Position numbers and translations under genes: made by a program. Positions 15,258 to 22,864 of a stretch of 22,864 nt of DNA are shown piece after piece. Below the pieces are notes generated by a model. The model was not told the origin of the DNA. It searched no databases and saw only the letters and a list, made by a program, of their open reading frames with translations. The stretch's first letter is position 1. Every line of letters begins with the position of its first letter. This DNA is from a virus, in the IMG/VR virus record IMGVR_UViG_3300001686_000028, positions 1-22,864 of that record; one strand, 5' to 3'.

Positions 15258-15688
15258 TGGCCGGCCTCGGGCTCTTCCCCATCGGAAGCACGCCGCTCGG
15301 CTCTGGAACGCCCGTCGTCGCATCTGCGCCGCCCAGCGACATCCCCGAGCAGGCGAACTTCCTCGACCCCGTCACGGGCGACTACGTGGTCCAGAGCGAC
15401 GGCGCACTTCAGCGCATGCCGAACACACGGCACCGCGTGCTGATGTGCCTCAAGACCGAGCTCGGTAGCGCGGCGCATGAGCCGACCGTCGGCCTCGAAC
15501 TCCCGAAGCGCATGGGCAAAACGTTCGAGCAGCAGGCGAAAGGCGCCGTCCTCTCGGCGCTCGAACTCATCGGCGACGACATCCGTATCGACGACGTGAT
15601 CGTCCTGCGCGTTGGCACCGGTCGCGCTGACATCACGGTCGTCTACACCGACCTCACTACCGGCAACTCCGACACCGTCACGGTCTGA
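15257..15688 (+). CDS. Baseplate wedge protein, gpW / T4 gp25 / Mu gp46-like
   Basis: The 143-residue product has a Gly/Pro-rich N-terminal arm (1-35) and then DPVTGDYVVQSDGALQ, a helix around RHRVLMCLKTELGS, and a longer helix (KTFEQQAKGAVLSALELI, about 91-108) followed by two strands (IDDVIVLRV and RADITVVYTDL). This matches the fold order of gp25-like wedge proteins. It lies directly before the gp47/gpJ-like gene, which is the standard order. Starts within TGATG. Confidence 0.72.
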   Translation: MAGLGLFPIGSTPLGSGTPVVASAPPSDIPEQANFLDPVTGDYVVQSDGALQRMPNTRHRVLMCLKTELGSAAHEPTVGLELPKRMGKTFEQQAKGAVLSALELIGDDIRIDDVIVLRVGTGRADITVVYTDLTTGNSDTVTV

Positions 15689-17205
15689 TGGCTAACCTCG
15701 AACCAGGACAGCTTTACGTCCCCGAGTCGGCGTCGATCGTCAGGAATGATTTCCTAACGGACTTCCGCTTGGCAGCTCGAGGATCTGGCGTCACGGATCC
15801 GAGCGTCGCGCCCGGGACCGACAACTGGTTCTTCGCAACGGCGGTCGCGAATGCGGCGATGCTCCAATACGCGAACATCGCGTCGATTCGCACGTCGCTG
15901 ACGCCGCTCGATGCAACGGGCGAAGACCTCGACCGCTGGCGCCAAGCTCTCGGCCTTCCCGTTGTCCAGCCCTCGCCATCCTCGGGCAAGCTCACCGTCA
16001 CGGTCGCGCCGGGGGCAACCGTCACCGTGCAGGACGGGCTCCAGTTCATCCTGCCGAACGGGCTCCGCGGCAAAGTCTCGGGCACGCAGACGGGAATCGC
16101 CGACGGCCAGGACATCAACGTCGTCGCGGTCGATACCGGTTCGGCCACGAACGCTGAAAGCGGTGTCAAGGTCCGCTTCGTCAATCCGCCGTTCAACCTC
16201 GCCGTCGAAGCGCGGGTCTCGATCGCCTCGCCGCTTACGGGCGGATTCGACGAAGAGACGGAGCCTCGCAAGCGCGAGCGCGTGCTCAATCGCCTCGCCA
16301 ACAGCCCCGGCGGCGGCAACTGGGGCCAGCTCCGCGAGATCGCCTTCAACGCGCTCCCGTCCGTCCAGGATTGCTACGTCTACCCCGCGGCGGGCGGCCC
16401 GAGCTCCGAGAAGGTGATTCTCGTCCGTGAGTTCGACCTCGACCGCAACGACTTTCACCGTGCGATGCCGTCGGGCGGCGTGACGCTCGTCCGCAACGCG
16501 ATCCAAAAGGCCAACAGTGGCTCGATCGAGATCATCGTCGACACCGTTTCTGAGCAACCCGCCGACGTGGCGCTCTACCTCAGCCTCCCCGATTCGTCCC
16601 TTGCGGGCGGCAACGGCCTCGGCTGGGTCGATCAAGCGCCATGGCCCCCCGTCGGCGACACGCACGTCACAGTAACGGCCATCGGCAGCACGACGCAGAT
16701 CACGATAAACGCTTCGACCGCTATCGCGCCGATCGCCGGGCTGCATCACATCACGTGGTGGGCGCCGGGCGATCAAACGCCGCGAACGGTCCTGATTACC
16801 GCGAAGAGCGGCGGAGCCGGCGCGTGGGTTTTGACGGTCGACACGCCACTCATCGACTCGGACGGCACGGGCGTCACGCTTGGCGACTTCATCTCGCCAG
16901 CTGCAGTCGGGATCACGAACTACCGCGACACGTTCCTTCGACTCTTCGACGCGCTCGGCGCTGGTGAACTCGTGACCCCCGCCTCCGGCGACACGCCACG
17001 CCGCCTTCGTCACCCGTTCATCTCGGATGGTGCGCAGATCGGAATCACGGGGAAGTTCCTCGCCGACTTCATCAAGGCGCACCCCGAGATTGACGACGGC
17101 GCGTTCTCGTACCTGCCGGTTTCTGCGCCCACGATTCCGGCGAGCGTTGACCTGCAGCCGAATGTGCTTTTGCCCAGAAACTTTGGAATTTACGTTGCTC
17201 CATGA
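15688..17205 (+). CDS. Baseplate wedge protein, Mu gp47 / gpJ-like, with insertion
   Basis: This 505-residue product is a baseplate J-like protein that joins wedges and triggers sheath contraction. The N-terminal region has DRWRQALGLPVVQPSPSSG, then strands near residues 95-180. The hallmark GGFDEETEPRKRERVLNRL lies at about residues 181-200, followed by NWGQLREIAFNA and DCYVYPAAGG. Between about 300 and 415 there is a beta-rich insertion (TVTAIGSTTQITINAS and similar) not expected in most 340-400 residue J-like proteins. The C-terminus resumes with a J-like domain. The stop overlaps the next start (ATGA). Confidence 0.78.
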   Translation: MANLEPGQLYVPESASIVRNDFLTDFRLAARGSGVTDPSVAPGTDNWFFATAVANAAMLQYANIASIRTSLTPLDATGEDLDRWRQALGLPVVQPSPSSGKLTVTVAPGATVTVQDGLQFILPNGLRGKVSGTQTGIADGQDINVVAVDTGSATNAESGVKVRFVNPPFNLAVEARVSIASPLTGGFDEETEPRKRERVLNRLANSPGGGNWGQLREIAFNALPSVQDCYVYPAAGGPSSEKVILVREFDLDRNDFHRAMPSGGVTLVRNAIQKANSGSIEIIVDTVSEQPADVALYLSLPDSSLAGGNGLGWVDQAPWPPVGDTHVTVTAIGSTTQITINASTAIAPIAGLHHITWWAPGDQTPRTVLITAKSGGAGAWVLTVDTPLIDSDGTGVTLGDFISPAAVGITNYRDTFLRLFDALGAGELVTPASGDTPRRLRHPFISDGAQIGITGKFLADFIKAHPEIDDGAFSYLPVSAPTIPASVDLQPNVLLPRNFGIYVAP

Positions 17206-17741
17206 CGACCACGCCGACAGGACTGCCCGCTTGGTCGCGCGCCGCCGATCACACGATGTACGGTGGCCACCTCCAAAAGACGAACTACCAGAGTCAGGGC
17301 GTCGTCAACCCGCGCACCGACTTGGGCGCCGAAGCGATCTGCCGGCTCGCGGCCGATGCAGAAGCCACAACCCGCACGTGCCCGTTCGCGGTCATGACGT
17401 ACTTGAACGCAGACGGCTCGCCTGCCGCGCCGACTGTCGAGTCGATCTACATGATGACGGGCGTCCGCACGTCGTCCTACCTGGCCAGCGCGGCCCCGAC
17501 CGGTTTCCCGAGCGCTGCGCGCGTCAGCACGGGCAAGGTCACGTTCACATTCTCCGCGAGCTATGCCGATGCTTACGGTGTTTCGGCGCCGTGGACCCCG
17601 AGCGGGTGCTCGCTGGGATTCCAGGGGACGACGTTCTGCGACGGCGTGTGGAGCATCACCGGTAGCACCATCACGGTCGCCTGCTTCGACGCCGCTGGCG
17701 CCGCGCTCGGCGACCGGCGCGTAACCCTCGTGGTGTACTGA
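17202..17741 (+). CDS. Baseplate-region protein with GLPAWSR N-terminal tag, 179 aa
   Basis: Near the N-terminus this protein has TTPTGLPAWSRA, closely matching TTPRGLPAWSRQ at the start of the gp48-like protein encoded downstream (18199). The remaining region is beta-rich and Cys-containing, with CRLAADAEATTRTCPFAV and DGVWSITGSTITVACFDAAG, and is similar in layout to the next gene (17741), so the two are probably paralogues. No family is recognised. A structural baseplate or adsorption-associated role fits its position. It is coupled to both neighbours. Confidence 0.6.
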   Translation: MTTTPTGLPAWSRAADHTMYGGHLQKTNYQSQGVVNPRTDLGAEAICRLAADAEATTRTCPFAVMTYLNADGSPAAPTVESIYMMTGVRTSSYLASAAPTGFPSAARVSTGKVTFTFSASYADAYGVSAPWTPSGCSLGFQGTTFCDGVWSITGSTITVACFDAAGAALGDRRVTLVVY

Positions 17742-18199
17742 TGGCGGTCACGGGCGGATTCTGCCCGCTCCCGGCGCGGCTCGGCGGCGACGCGCTATCA
17801 GGCCTCACGGCAGAGCAGCACGCCAGGCTTGCGGCCGACACGGTGGCCAAAAAACGCACCGCGCCGTTCTGCTTCTTCTCGTGGTCGCTCGCGAGCGGCG
17901 GCGGCAACCCGGTCGTCACGAACTACCTCGGCATGAACGGAGCCGGCCCAAGCTTCGCGCCGAACCTCAACCAGTCTTCGGGCAGCACGGTCACGCTTCG
18001 CTGGAGAACAGCCGGCTTCTCCGACCCCTACAGCATCGCCTACGCTTGGCTACCTCGGCACGCCCTCGTCTCCGCTAACAGTTCGAGCTTCGCGCGCGGC
18101 GTGTGGGAACTCCTGAACGACGGGATCCGCTTTCGCCTCTTTGACGCCGCGGGCTCGCAAATCTCAGCTCCCGTCGCGGGCAGCTGCATCATCTGGTAA
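17741..18199 (+). CDS. Paralogue of the preceding baseplate-region protein, 152 aa
   Basis: The sequence aligns with the preceding protein: ARLAADTVAKKRTAPFCFF against CRLAADAEATTRTCPFAVM, and GVWELLNDGIRFRLFDAAG against GVWSITGSTITVACFDAAG. Spacing between these blocks is similar. It lacks the GLPAWSR tag and has its own N-terminus (MAVTGGFCPLPARLGGD). The stop overlaps the next start as TAATG. The duplication suggests both parts assemble on the same structure. No family is recognised. Confidence 0.6.
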   Translation: MAVTGGFCPLPARLGGDALSGLTAEQHARLAADTVAKKRTAPFCFFSWSLASGGGNPVVTNYLGMNGAGPSFAPNLNQSSGSTVTLRWRTAGFSDPYSIAYAWLPRHALVSANSSSFARGVWELLNDGIRFRLFDAAGSQISAPVAGSCIIW

Positions 18200-18969
18200 T
18201 GGCCGGCCGAGACCCCACCGTCACGACGCCTCGTGGCCTCCCCGCCTGGTCGCGCCAAGCGTCGATCGGCGACTACGACGGCGCAACCGACAAGGAAAAC
18301 ACCAAGACCGAGACGACGCCCTACGCCTGGACCTGGTACCAGGATTACACGACGATGCTCGGCACGGCGTTCACGTCGGTGCGTTCCGGCATCGTGCACG
18401 CACGAAAGCTTGCGCTCGCTCGACTCGAGGCCGCCAAACAGCGCGCCGTCGAGCGGGCGATCTGCAACGCAATGCCCGGCACCGCGGACGAGCTCCTCGG
18501 TAACTGGGCAGTCGCAATGTCGGTGCCCGTCTATCCCGAGGACGAGTCGTGGCAGGTGCGGCAACGGTGCGCAGCGAAGCTTGAGGCGCCGAACGGGCCG
18601 AACTTTGCGCAGATCGACGACTCGCTCAGGACACTGCTCGGGTCGATCTACGTTCAGTCGTATCGGACAACCGGAACGTCGCTCGCGGTCCCACCGACGC
18701 ACACGTTTTGGAGTGGGAATCCGCTCTCAGCTGGTGGCCTCGGTGGCGGCTCATGGTCGAGTGAGCGATCGAGGCTCACAGTGCAAGTGCAGCGTCCGGG
18801 CGATACCGAGCTCAGCTCGTTTTTGCGCACGGTGAACGTTGTGATGTTTCAGCACCTCGATCGCTTACTCCCCGCCTTTTGCGTTTTCGGCTCAACTGTT
18901 TGGGACACCGTGCCCGGATTTCATCTCGATATCTCCTCGCTCGATCTGACAGGGATGACCCCGTCCTGA
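18199..18969 (+). CDS. Baseplate wedge protein, Mu gp48 / gpI-like (DUF2313/YmfQ-type)
   Basis: The position after the gp47-like gene and before fibres matches gp48/gpI, which attaches fibres to the wedge. The 256-residue product has an N-terminal TTPRGLPAWSRQ tag (residues 9-20), then a helical region (about 40-95), and the core CNAMPGTADELLGNWAVAM and RQRCAAKLEAPNGPNFAQI typical of YmfQ-like proteins, followed by strands near SIYVQSYRTTG and SRLTVQVQ. The C-terminus has HLDRLLPAFCVFGSTVWD. Two small genes, one carrying the same tag, sit between this and the gp47-like gene, which is unusual. Confidence 0.65.
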   Translation: MAGRDPTVTTPRGLPAWSRQASIGDYDGATDKENTKTETTPYAWTWYQDYTTMLGTAFTSVRSGIVHARKLALARLEAAKQRAVERAICNAMPGTADELLGNWAVAMSVPVYPEDESWQVRQRCAAKLEAPNGPNFAQIDDSLRTLLGSIYVQSYRTTGTSLAVPPTHTFWSGNPLSAGGLGGGSWSSERSRLTVQVQRPGDTELSSFLRTVNVVMFQHLDRLLPAFCVFGSTVWDTVPGFHLDISSLDLTGMTPS

Positions 18970-18985
18970 GCCAAGGCTTGCGCGC

Positions 18986-19885
18986 ATGTTGTCACTAACA
19001 AAATTAGGCGGCTGGGCCTTCGGAGAGCTGCTCACATCCGTCCAAATGGAGGCGCTCGACGCCTCCCAAGCAAAAGCCATCGACGGCACGGGCGGCGGAA
19101 CCTACACGCCCAGCGTCAAGATCATCATCAATGGTCAAGGGCTCCAGGTAAACACCCTCACCGTCACGGGCACGCTCTCGCTGCTCGGTAACACGACGGT
19201 CGGCAACGCGCCGGCCGATGTGCTGAGCGTTCTCGCGACCTCTACGTTCTCGGCGCCCGTCACGCTCAACGACGCGCTCACCGCGAACGACACGGCCGAC
19301 TTCTTCGCTGACACGACGATTCATACGGCGGCCCTCTTCACGGTCGGCGGAAGCGCGCTCCTCGGCAACGACTCAGGCAAGAATCTCACGGTCGGGGCCA
19401 CTTCGACTTTCAACGCATCGGCCACCTTCAACGAAAGCGTCGACGTCTGGGGCGATCTCACGTGCCACTCGGCGACGCTGTTCACGGCCGGCGGTGATGT
19501 TCAGCTCGGCAACGACACCAGCAAGACGCTCTCGATAGGAGCGGCGCTCATCACGCGCCTGGTATTCGGCAGCGGCGGCATCATCCCGTTCAGGCTCTAC
19601 GACGGCCTCGGCAACGGTGATGCGACTATCTCTGTCGCCGACGGCAACGTGTTCCACCTGCCGCACGCGAATAGCGCGGTGCGCGCGTACACGCTCTCGT
19701 CGAGCGGAGCGCAGAAGAGCGACTTCGCGATATTCTACCAAGGCTTCGGGACCAACCAGGCCAACGATGTCGTCATCAAGGCGAACGGCGGCGAGGTTTA
19801 CCGTTTTGTGGCGGGAGCAGCGGCAAGCTTCCTCGTCATGTTCTACCGCTCATCGTGGGAAGTCGCCTTCGCCACCAACGACTAA
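18986..19885 (+). CDS. Tail fibre protein with beta-helical repeats
   Basis: The 299-residue product begins with a helical N-terminus (LTSVQMEALDASQAKAI) suited to baseplate docking. Residues about 55-190 are Thr/Ala/Gly/Asn-rich repeats: GNAPADVLSVLATSTFSAP, then GNDSGKNLTVGATSTFNAS, then GNDTSKTLSIGA, spaced about 50 residues, as in trimeric beta-solenoid fibres. The C-terminal part (about 225-299) is a mixed domain with hydrophobic strands and a final Trp-containing segment, possibly the receptor-binding or trimerisation tip. Its stop overlaps by two bases the stop of the opposing lipoprotein gene. Confidence 0.7.
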   Translation: MLSLTKLGGWAFGELLTSVQMEALDASQAKAIDGTGGGTYTPSVKIIINGQGLQVNTLTVTGTLSLLGNTTVGNAPADVLSVLATSTFSAPVTLNDALTANDTADFFADTTIHTAALFTVGGSALLGNDSGKNLTVGATSTFNASATFNESVDVWGDLTCHSATLFTAGGDVQLGNDTSKTLSIGAALITRLVFGSGGIIPFRLYDGLGNGDATISVADGNVFHLPHANSAVRAYTLSSSGAQKSDFAIFYQGFGTNQANDVVIKANGGEVYRFVAGAAASFLVMFYRSSWEVAFATND

Positions 19886-20721
19886 AGCGGCGGGCCGCAG
19901 TACGAATCCGGGAAAGTGAACTCTGCAGTCACGGCAGCGGGACAACTGCTACCCTTTGCGTCTGGGTTGATGTTCACGATCCCGGCCACGTCGTAACAGA
20001 ACCCATAGGGGACGCTGCAGTCCAACGAATACGGGCAGAGGGCAGAGTCGCCGTAGGCGGGATCCACGCCGGAAGCCACGGCGCATCCCTGCGGGGGCGT
20101 GGTGACATCTGGCGTGATGCACTTCCGCTCGAAGCTCAGGTCATCCAACTCACTGTACGGCACGACGCAAAGCTTGCCGGCCTCGCAGCTGCCGCATTGA
20201 ACCTCAACAGGACAGCTGTAGGCCTCTCCGAGGGCGGCATGAAGAGACGAGCACTCGACGCCCAGCGCCTGGCAGTCGCACTCTGGATTCAAGACGCACG
20301 CGCCCTTCACGCAGGTGTGCTTCGCGTCGCAATTGCAGGAATCGGTCGGCTTACCGCCTGAGCCGCCCGTTGAATGAACGGCGCCCGCTCCGGCGTCACC
20401 CGGCGCGCCAGCGTCGTTGTGTGTCGGGGCCTCGCCGCCTTGTCCGCTCGAGCCGTCGTCGGCGCCAGCGCTCGGGCTTCCGGCGTCGCCCACGTCGGGG
20501 TTGCCGGCCATTCCCGCGATGGCCGCACCGCCGCTCCCGCTCTTGCCGGCGACTCCCGCTGTATCGCCCAAGCCGGAGACGCCAGCAGTCGCCGCTGAGT
20601 CGTGGCCACCCGACGATCCGCCGCGACCGGCGTGCCCCGGGTCGCCCTGCGGAAGATTCGAGAAGTCGTCACCACAAGCAACGACGCAAAGGCCCCCTAG
20701 GGCCACCCATAGCGAACGCAT
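19882..20721 (-). CDS. Cys-rich myxobacterial-type lipoprotein (probable moron)
   Basis: The 279-residue product begins with MRSLWVALGGLCVVACGDD, a lipoprotein signal with the lipobox VVAC (residues 13-16). Residues about 25-125 are a Gly/Ala/Ser/Asp linker. The C-terminal domain has 18 cysteines, including CNCDAKHTC and CGSCEAGKLC, resembling the Cys-rich secreted and surface proteins of myxobacteria. I chose ATG 20721 over an in-frame ATG 10 codons upstream because an AAAGGA site sits seven bases before it. A TATGAT promoter-like sequence lies upstream. It is antisense to the late operon, between two fibre genes. Superinfection exclusion, receptor masking or another lysogenic conversion role is possible but not shown. 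Confidence 0.75.
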   Translation of the reverse strand: MRSLWVALGGLCVVACGDDFSNLPQGDPGHAGRGGSSGGHDSAATAGVSGLGDTAGVAGKSGSGGAAIAGMAGNPDVGDAGSPSAGADDGSSGQGGEAPTHNDAGAPGDAGAGAVHSTGGSGGKPTDSCNCDAKHTCVKGACVLNPECDCQALGVECSSLHAALGEAYSCPVEVQCGSCEAGKLCVVPYSELDDLSFERKCITPDVTTPPQGCAVASGVDPAYGDSALCPYSLDCSVPYGFCYDVAGIVNINPDAKGSSCPAAVTAEFTFPDSYCGPPL

Positions 20722-20767
20722 CGACGTTTCCTTTCGGGCGCTCTCAGCCAAGGGCGCCTACCCAGAA

Positions 20768-20773
20768 ATCATA
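20768..20773 (-). promoter_or_regulatory. TATGAT -10-like element for the lipoprotein gene
   Basis: The minus strand reads TATGAT at 20773-20768, differing from the sigma-70 -10 consensus at one position. It would place a start site near 20761, about 40 bases before the ATG at 20721. The corresponding -35 position is poor (TGGCGC at 17-base spacing). An own promoter would let the gene be expressed from a silent prophage. Confidence 0.45.
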
Positions 20774-20795
20774 GCGACCGGCCGGACAGCGCGCC

Positions 20796-21941
20796 ATGGG
20801 CACCAAGAAAATCAGCGCTCCGCGCATCACCGTCATCACGACGCCGGCCTATCCGGTGGCTAATCGTCCGTTCAGGCTACGGGTCGAGCCGATCGCCACG
20901 ACGACCGGAACCCACGTCCGGATCTGGTGCCTCGCTGCGCCACCCGGGACGAAGCTCCGCAAGCAGCTCGACGAAAGTCGGGCCGACCGCGTCACCATCG
21001 CGGCTCAGCTCCCGATCAGCACCGATTCCCAGCGTTCCGAGCTCACGCTCACGCTCGAGAAGGGCGGCGGCTACGTCCTGCAGGTCGACGAGCTCGTCGT
21101 CGGGAACGTGGATTACCCCGGCTTCACAGGCGGCTACGAATCCGATCCCCGCGGCGCACCGGGCGAGACGGTCAAGTCGTACGGGCAGACCACTATCTAC
21201 GTCGCCCAGTCGGTCACGACGCAGCTCGGCTGCGGCGCCGACACGGCGACGCTCAAGCTCTACGTGCACGACGCGACCGTCGTCCAGACGGAGCTTGCGG
21301 TGCATGGCGAGACGACGCCGCGCATCGACCTCTCGGGCAACGCGACGACGCGCGCCAAGCTGGCGTCCGAGAATTCGACCGTTCGGGACGCAGTCGCGGC
21401 ACTCGCGGGACAGCTCGTTAGCGATCTGACGGGCGACATCGGCGCGTCCCTCGACAACGAGATCACTAAGTTCAACGCCCACATCGAGCAGTCGCGCGTT
21501 CATCTCTCGAACGACGAAGACAACGCGGTCAACGGCAGCTTCCTCGGCGCGACGACGGCGCCCGCGCGTGCGGCTGCCCTGAGTGAGCTTCGGCGCCTGT
21601 TCACGCGGCACGCGAAGAACGACAGCGGATCGGGCACTGGCTCCGCCGGCTACCACTCCGCGGCTGACTGGCAAAACCTCCCGCTCGACGCCGCGGCCCC
21701 AAGTGATGCGCTGAGCGACGCCATCGCTCACGCTGACTTCTTTCGAGCGTACGAAGCGCACCGACTCTCGCCCGTTCATCCGCGCACGGACGGCACGAAC
21801 AAGCTGACGGTGCTCCCGCCGCTGCTTGAGCTTCATCGGGCGTTCCTGGCGGTGCTCGCTCAGCCGAGCGTGACCGCCCCCGCGACCGCCCCCGCTGGCG
21901 TCGCGCTCCTCGTCTCTCAACTCGGTTTCAAAGACGGCTGA
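20796..21941 (+). CDS. Fibre/adsorption-region structural protein, 381 aa
   Basis: The N-terminal third is beta-rich (KISAPRITVITTPAYPVANR, then RLRVEPIATTT and RSELTLTLEKGGGYVLQVDE), consistent with an Ig-like or fibre-docking domain. Residues about 185-260 are helical (RDAVAALAGQLVSDLTG and KFNAHIEQSRVHLSND), and the C-terminal region has a His-rich section (HADFFRAYEAHRLSPVH) and a Pro/Ala linker. No family is recognised. It lies between two fibre genes after the lipoprotein insertion and probably belongs to the host-recognition module. Only a weak GGA site precedes the ATG. Confidence 0.55.
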   Translation: MGTKKISAPRITVITTPAYPVANRPFRLRVEPIATTTGTHVRIWCLAAPPGTKLRKQLDESRADRVTIAAQLPISTDSQRSELTLTLEKGGGYVLQVDELVVGNVDYPGFTGGYESDPRGAPGETVKSYGQTTIYVAQSVTTQLGCGADTATLKLYVHDATVVQTELAVHGETTPRIDLSGNATTRAKLASENSTVRDAVAALAGQLVSDLTGDIGASLDNEITKFNAHIEQSRVHLSNDEDNAVNGSFLGATTAPARAAALSELRRLFTRHAKNDSGSGTGSAGYHSAADWQNLPLDAAAPSDALSDAIAHADFFRAYEAHRLSPVHPRTDGTNKLTVLPPLLELHRAFLAVLAQPSVTAPATAPAGVALLVSQLGFKDG

Positions 21942-21946
21942 ATTGA

Positions 21947-22864
21947 ATGGCTGCTTCCGCTGATTTTACGCTGAACGGTGCGTCAGCACCGCCAGAGCTC
22001 GCCGTCGCGGCTGGCTCGACGGTCACACTCGCGCTCGTCAGCATCACTGGCGTTCGGACGATCGTTTGGTCGATCGTCGGCAACAGCTCGCACACGCTGG
22101 TCAACCCGACCATCACGCCAGCTGGCTCGCCCCTCGGCGCGACCGCGACCTTCGTCATGCCCGCCGGCACCGGGCAGGGCTATCGGATCCAATGCCAGGT
22201 CAACGGCGGAAACGACGACGAGGGGACCTACCAATCCCAGCTCACGAAGACGGCCATCGTCGGCGTCATCAACGCCGCGGGCTTCGTCCCCTTCTGCTCG
22301 GGTGAAACAACCGAGCGCAACGCGACCTACGGCTACACCGAGCAACTGAACCTGCTCGCGAACGCGGGCGGAACGTCGGGGCTCGCCGATCACTCCGTCA
22401 CGACGGCGAAGATCCAGCAGTTCGCGGCCAATACGCTTGTCGGCAATCCGACGGGCGCGCTCGCGGACGTGCAGGCGATCACGCTCGGCTCAGGGCTGGC
22501 GTTCGTCGCTGGCGCCCTCACTCTCGCGGCCGCCGGCATCGCCCTTTCTGCTCTCGCTACGATTGCTGACCAGCGGATCCTCGGCAACGTCTCGGGCGGC
22601 ACCGCGAGCCCGATCGCGCTCACGGCTGCGCAGGTCAACACGTTCCTGCCGACGTTCGTCGCCTCGGGCGCGAGCCACGCGAAGGGCTTGGTCCCTGACC
22701 CGGGCGTCACGGGTGGCAGCACCAAGTTCCTCCGAGAAGATGCGACGTGGGCCGTCCCGGCAGGGTCCTTCACTGGCCCCGCCACGCCCGCGGACGACAA
22801 TAAGGTCGCTTACGCCAATGCAGGGGCGATCGGCTGGCGCGCCGGCATCACAACGCCGATCGCC
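21947..22864 (+). CDS. Tail fibre protein, 3' end beyond the window
   Basis: The frame is open from ATG 21947 to the right edge, giving 306 residues without a stop. The N-terminus (about 1-95) is an Ig/PKD-like domain (LAVAAGSTVTLALVSITGVR and ATATFVMPAGTGQGYRIQ). Later residues contain fibre repeats such as NTLVGNPTGALADVQAITLG and RILGNVSGGTASPIALTAAQ, then the classic fibre motif KGLVPDPG...TKFLREDATWAVP (about residues 246-269), common near the distal parts of phage tail fibres. Start is five bases after the previous stop. The receptor-binding tip is outside the window. Confidence 0.75.
   Translation, partial: MAASADFTLNGASAPPELAVAAGSTVTLALVSITGVRTIVWSIVGNSSHTLVNPTITPAGSPLGATATFVMPAGTGQGYRIQCQVNGGNDDEGTYQSQLTKTAIVGVINAAGFVPFCSGETTERNATYGYTEQLNLLANAGGTSGLADHSVTTAKIQQFAANTLVGNPTGALADVQAITLGSGLAFVAGALTLAAAGIALSALATIADQRILGNVSGGTASPIALTAAQVNTFLPTFVASGASHAKGLVPDPGVTGGSTKFLREDATWAVPAGSFTGPATPADDNKVAYANAGAIGWRAGITTPIA

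Noticed and set aside
15754-17082. A 442-residue minus-strand frame opposite the gp47-like gene
   Set aside because: Arg-rich composition and no motif; the plus strand has the clear baseplate gene.
19855-20361. Plus-strand frame opposite the lipoprotein gene
   Set aside because: The minus-strand frame has a lipobox, ribosome binding site and ordered cysteines; the plus frame has none.
20877-21920. A 347-residue minus-strand frame opposite the structural gene at 20796
   Set aside because: Shadow composition; plus-strand frame has better codon use and fits the fibre module.
1-22864. Tailocin, type VI or extracellular contractile injection system
   Set aside because: Scaffold, major capsid and neck genes are present, so this is a complete phage late region.

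Overview
The window is a high-GC stretch of densely packed late genes from a contractile-tailed (myovirus-type) phage or prophage. Gene order follows the Mu-like plan: scaffold, major capsid protein, small head and neck proteins, DUF2635-like protein, tail sheath, tail tube, tail assembly chaperone, tape measure, gpN-like protein with a LysM-like end, gpP-like hub, spike, gp46/gp25-like wedge, gp47/gpJ-like wedge, gp48/gpI-like wedge, fibres. A capsid and scaffold are present, so this is a true virion cluster and not a tailocin or type VI system. Terminase and portal would lie left of the window. No integrase, lysis gene, tRNA or CRISPR array is visible. The host is probably a high-GC myxobacterium (Polyangiales-like). 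The main hint is a Gly/Ala/Ser-rich, 18-cysteine lipoprotein of a style common in that group; this is an inference, because no host flank is present.

Layout: 2-2808 head (scaffold end, capsid, possible decoration protein, connector-like protein). 2811-3437 is an HNH endonuclease on the minus strand. 3516-5176 neck and completion proteins. 5285-7645 DUF2635-like, sheath, tube. 7646-7839 is a small gap with a terminator-like hairpin. 7840-10787 chaperone and tape measure. 10800-11117 is a possible antisense gene. 11133-18969 baseplate, including an unusual 34-residue-repeat protein between hub and spike and a pair of paralogous small proteins before the gp48-like gene. 18986-22864 fibre region, split by a minus-strand lipoprotein gene (19882-20721) with its own promoter-like sequence.

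Most plus-strand genes are joined by ATGA, TGATG or TAATG overlaps, so translation is probably coupled along one long transcript. The minus-strand genes look like later insertions (morons or homing genes). Near the HNH gene, the upstream gene changes codon usage at its 3' end, and a coding-like fragment ending in the same four residues lies on the far side. This suggests the insertion replaced the 3' end of the upstream gene.

The candidates for something undescribed are the LPG-repeat protein at 13597-13914 with the repeat insertion in the adjacent hub, the lipoprotein moron, the GLPAWSR N-terminal tag shared by two baseplate genes, and the hairpin with T tract directly before the chaperone start.
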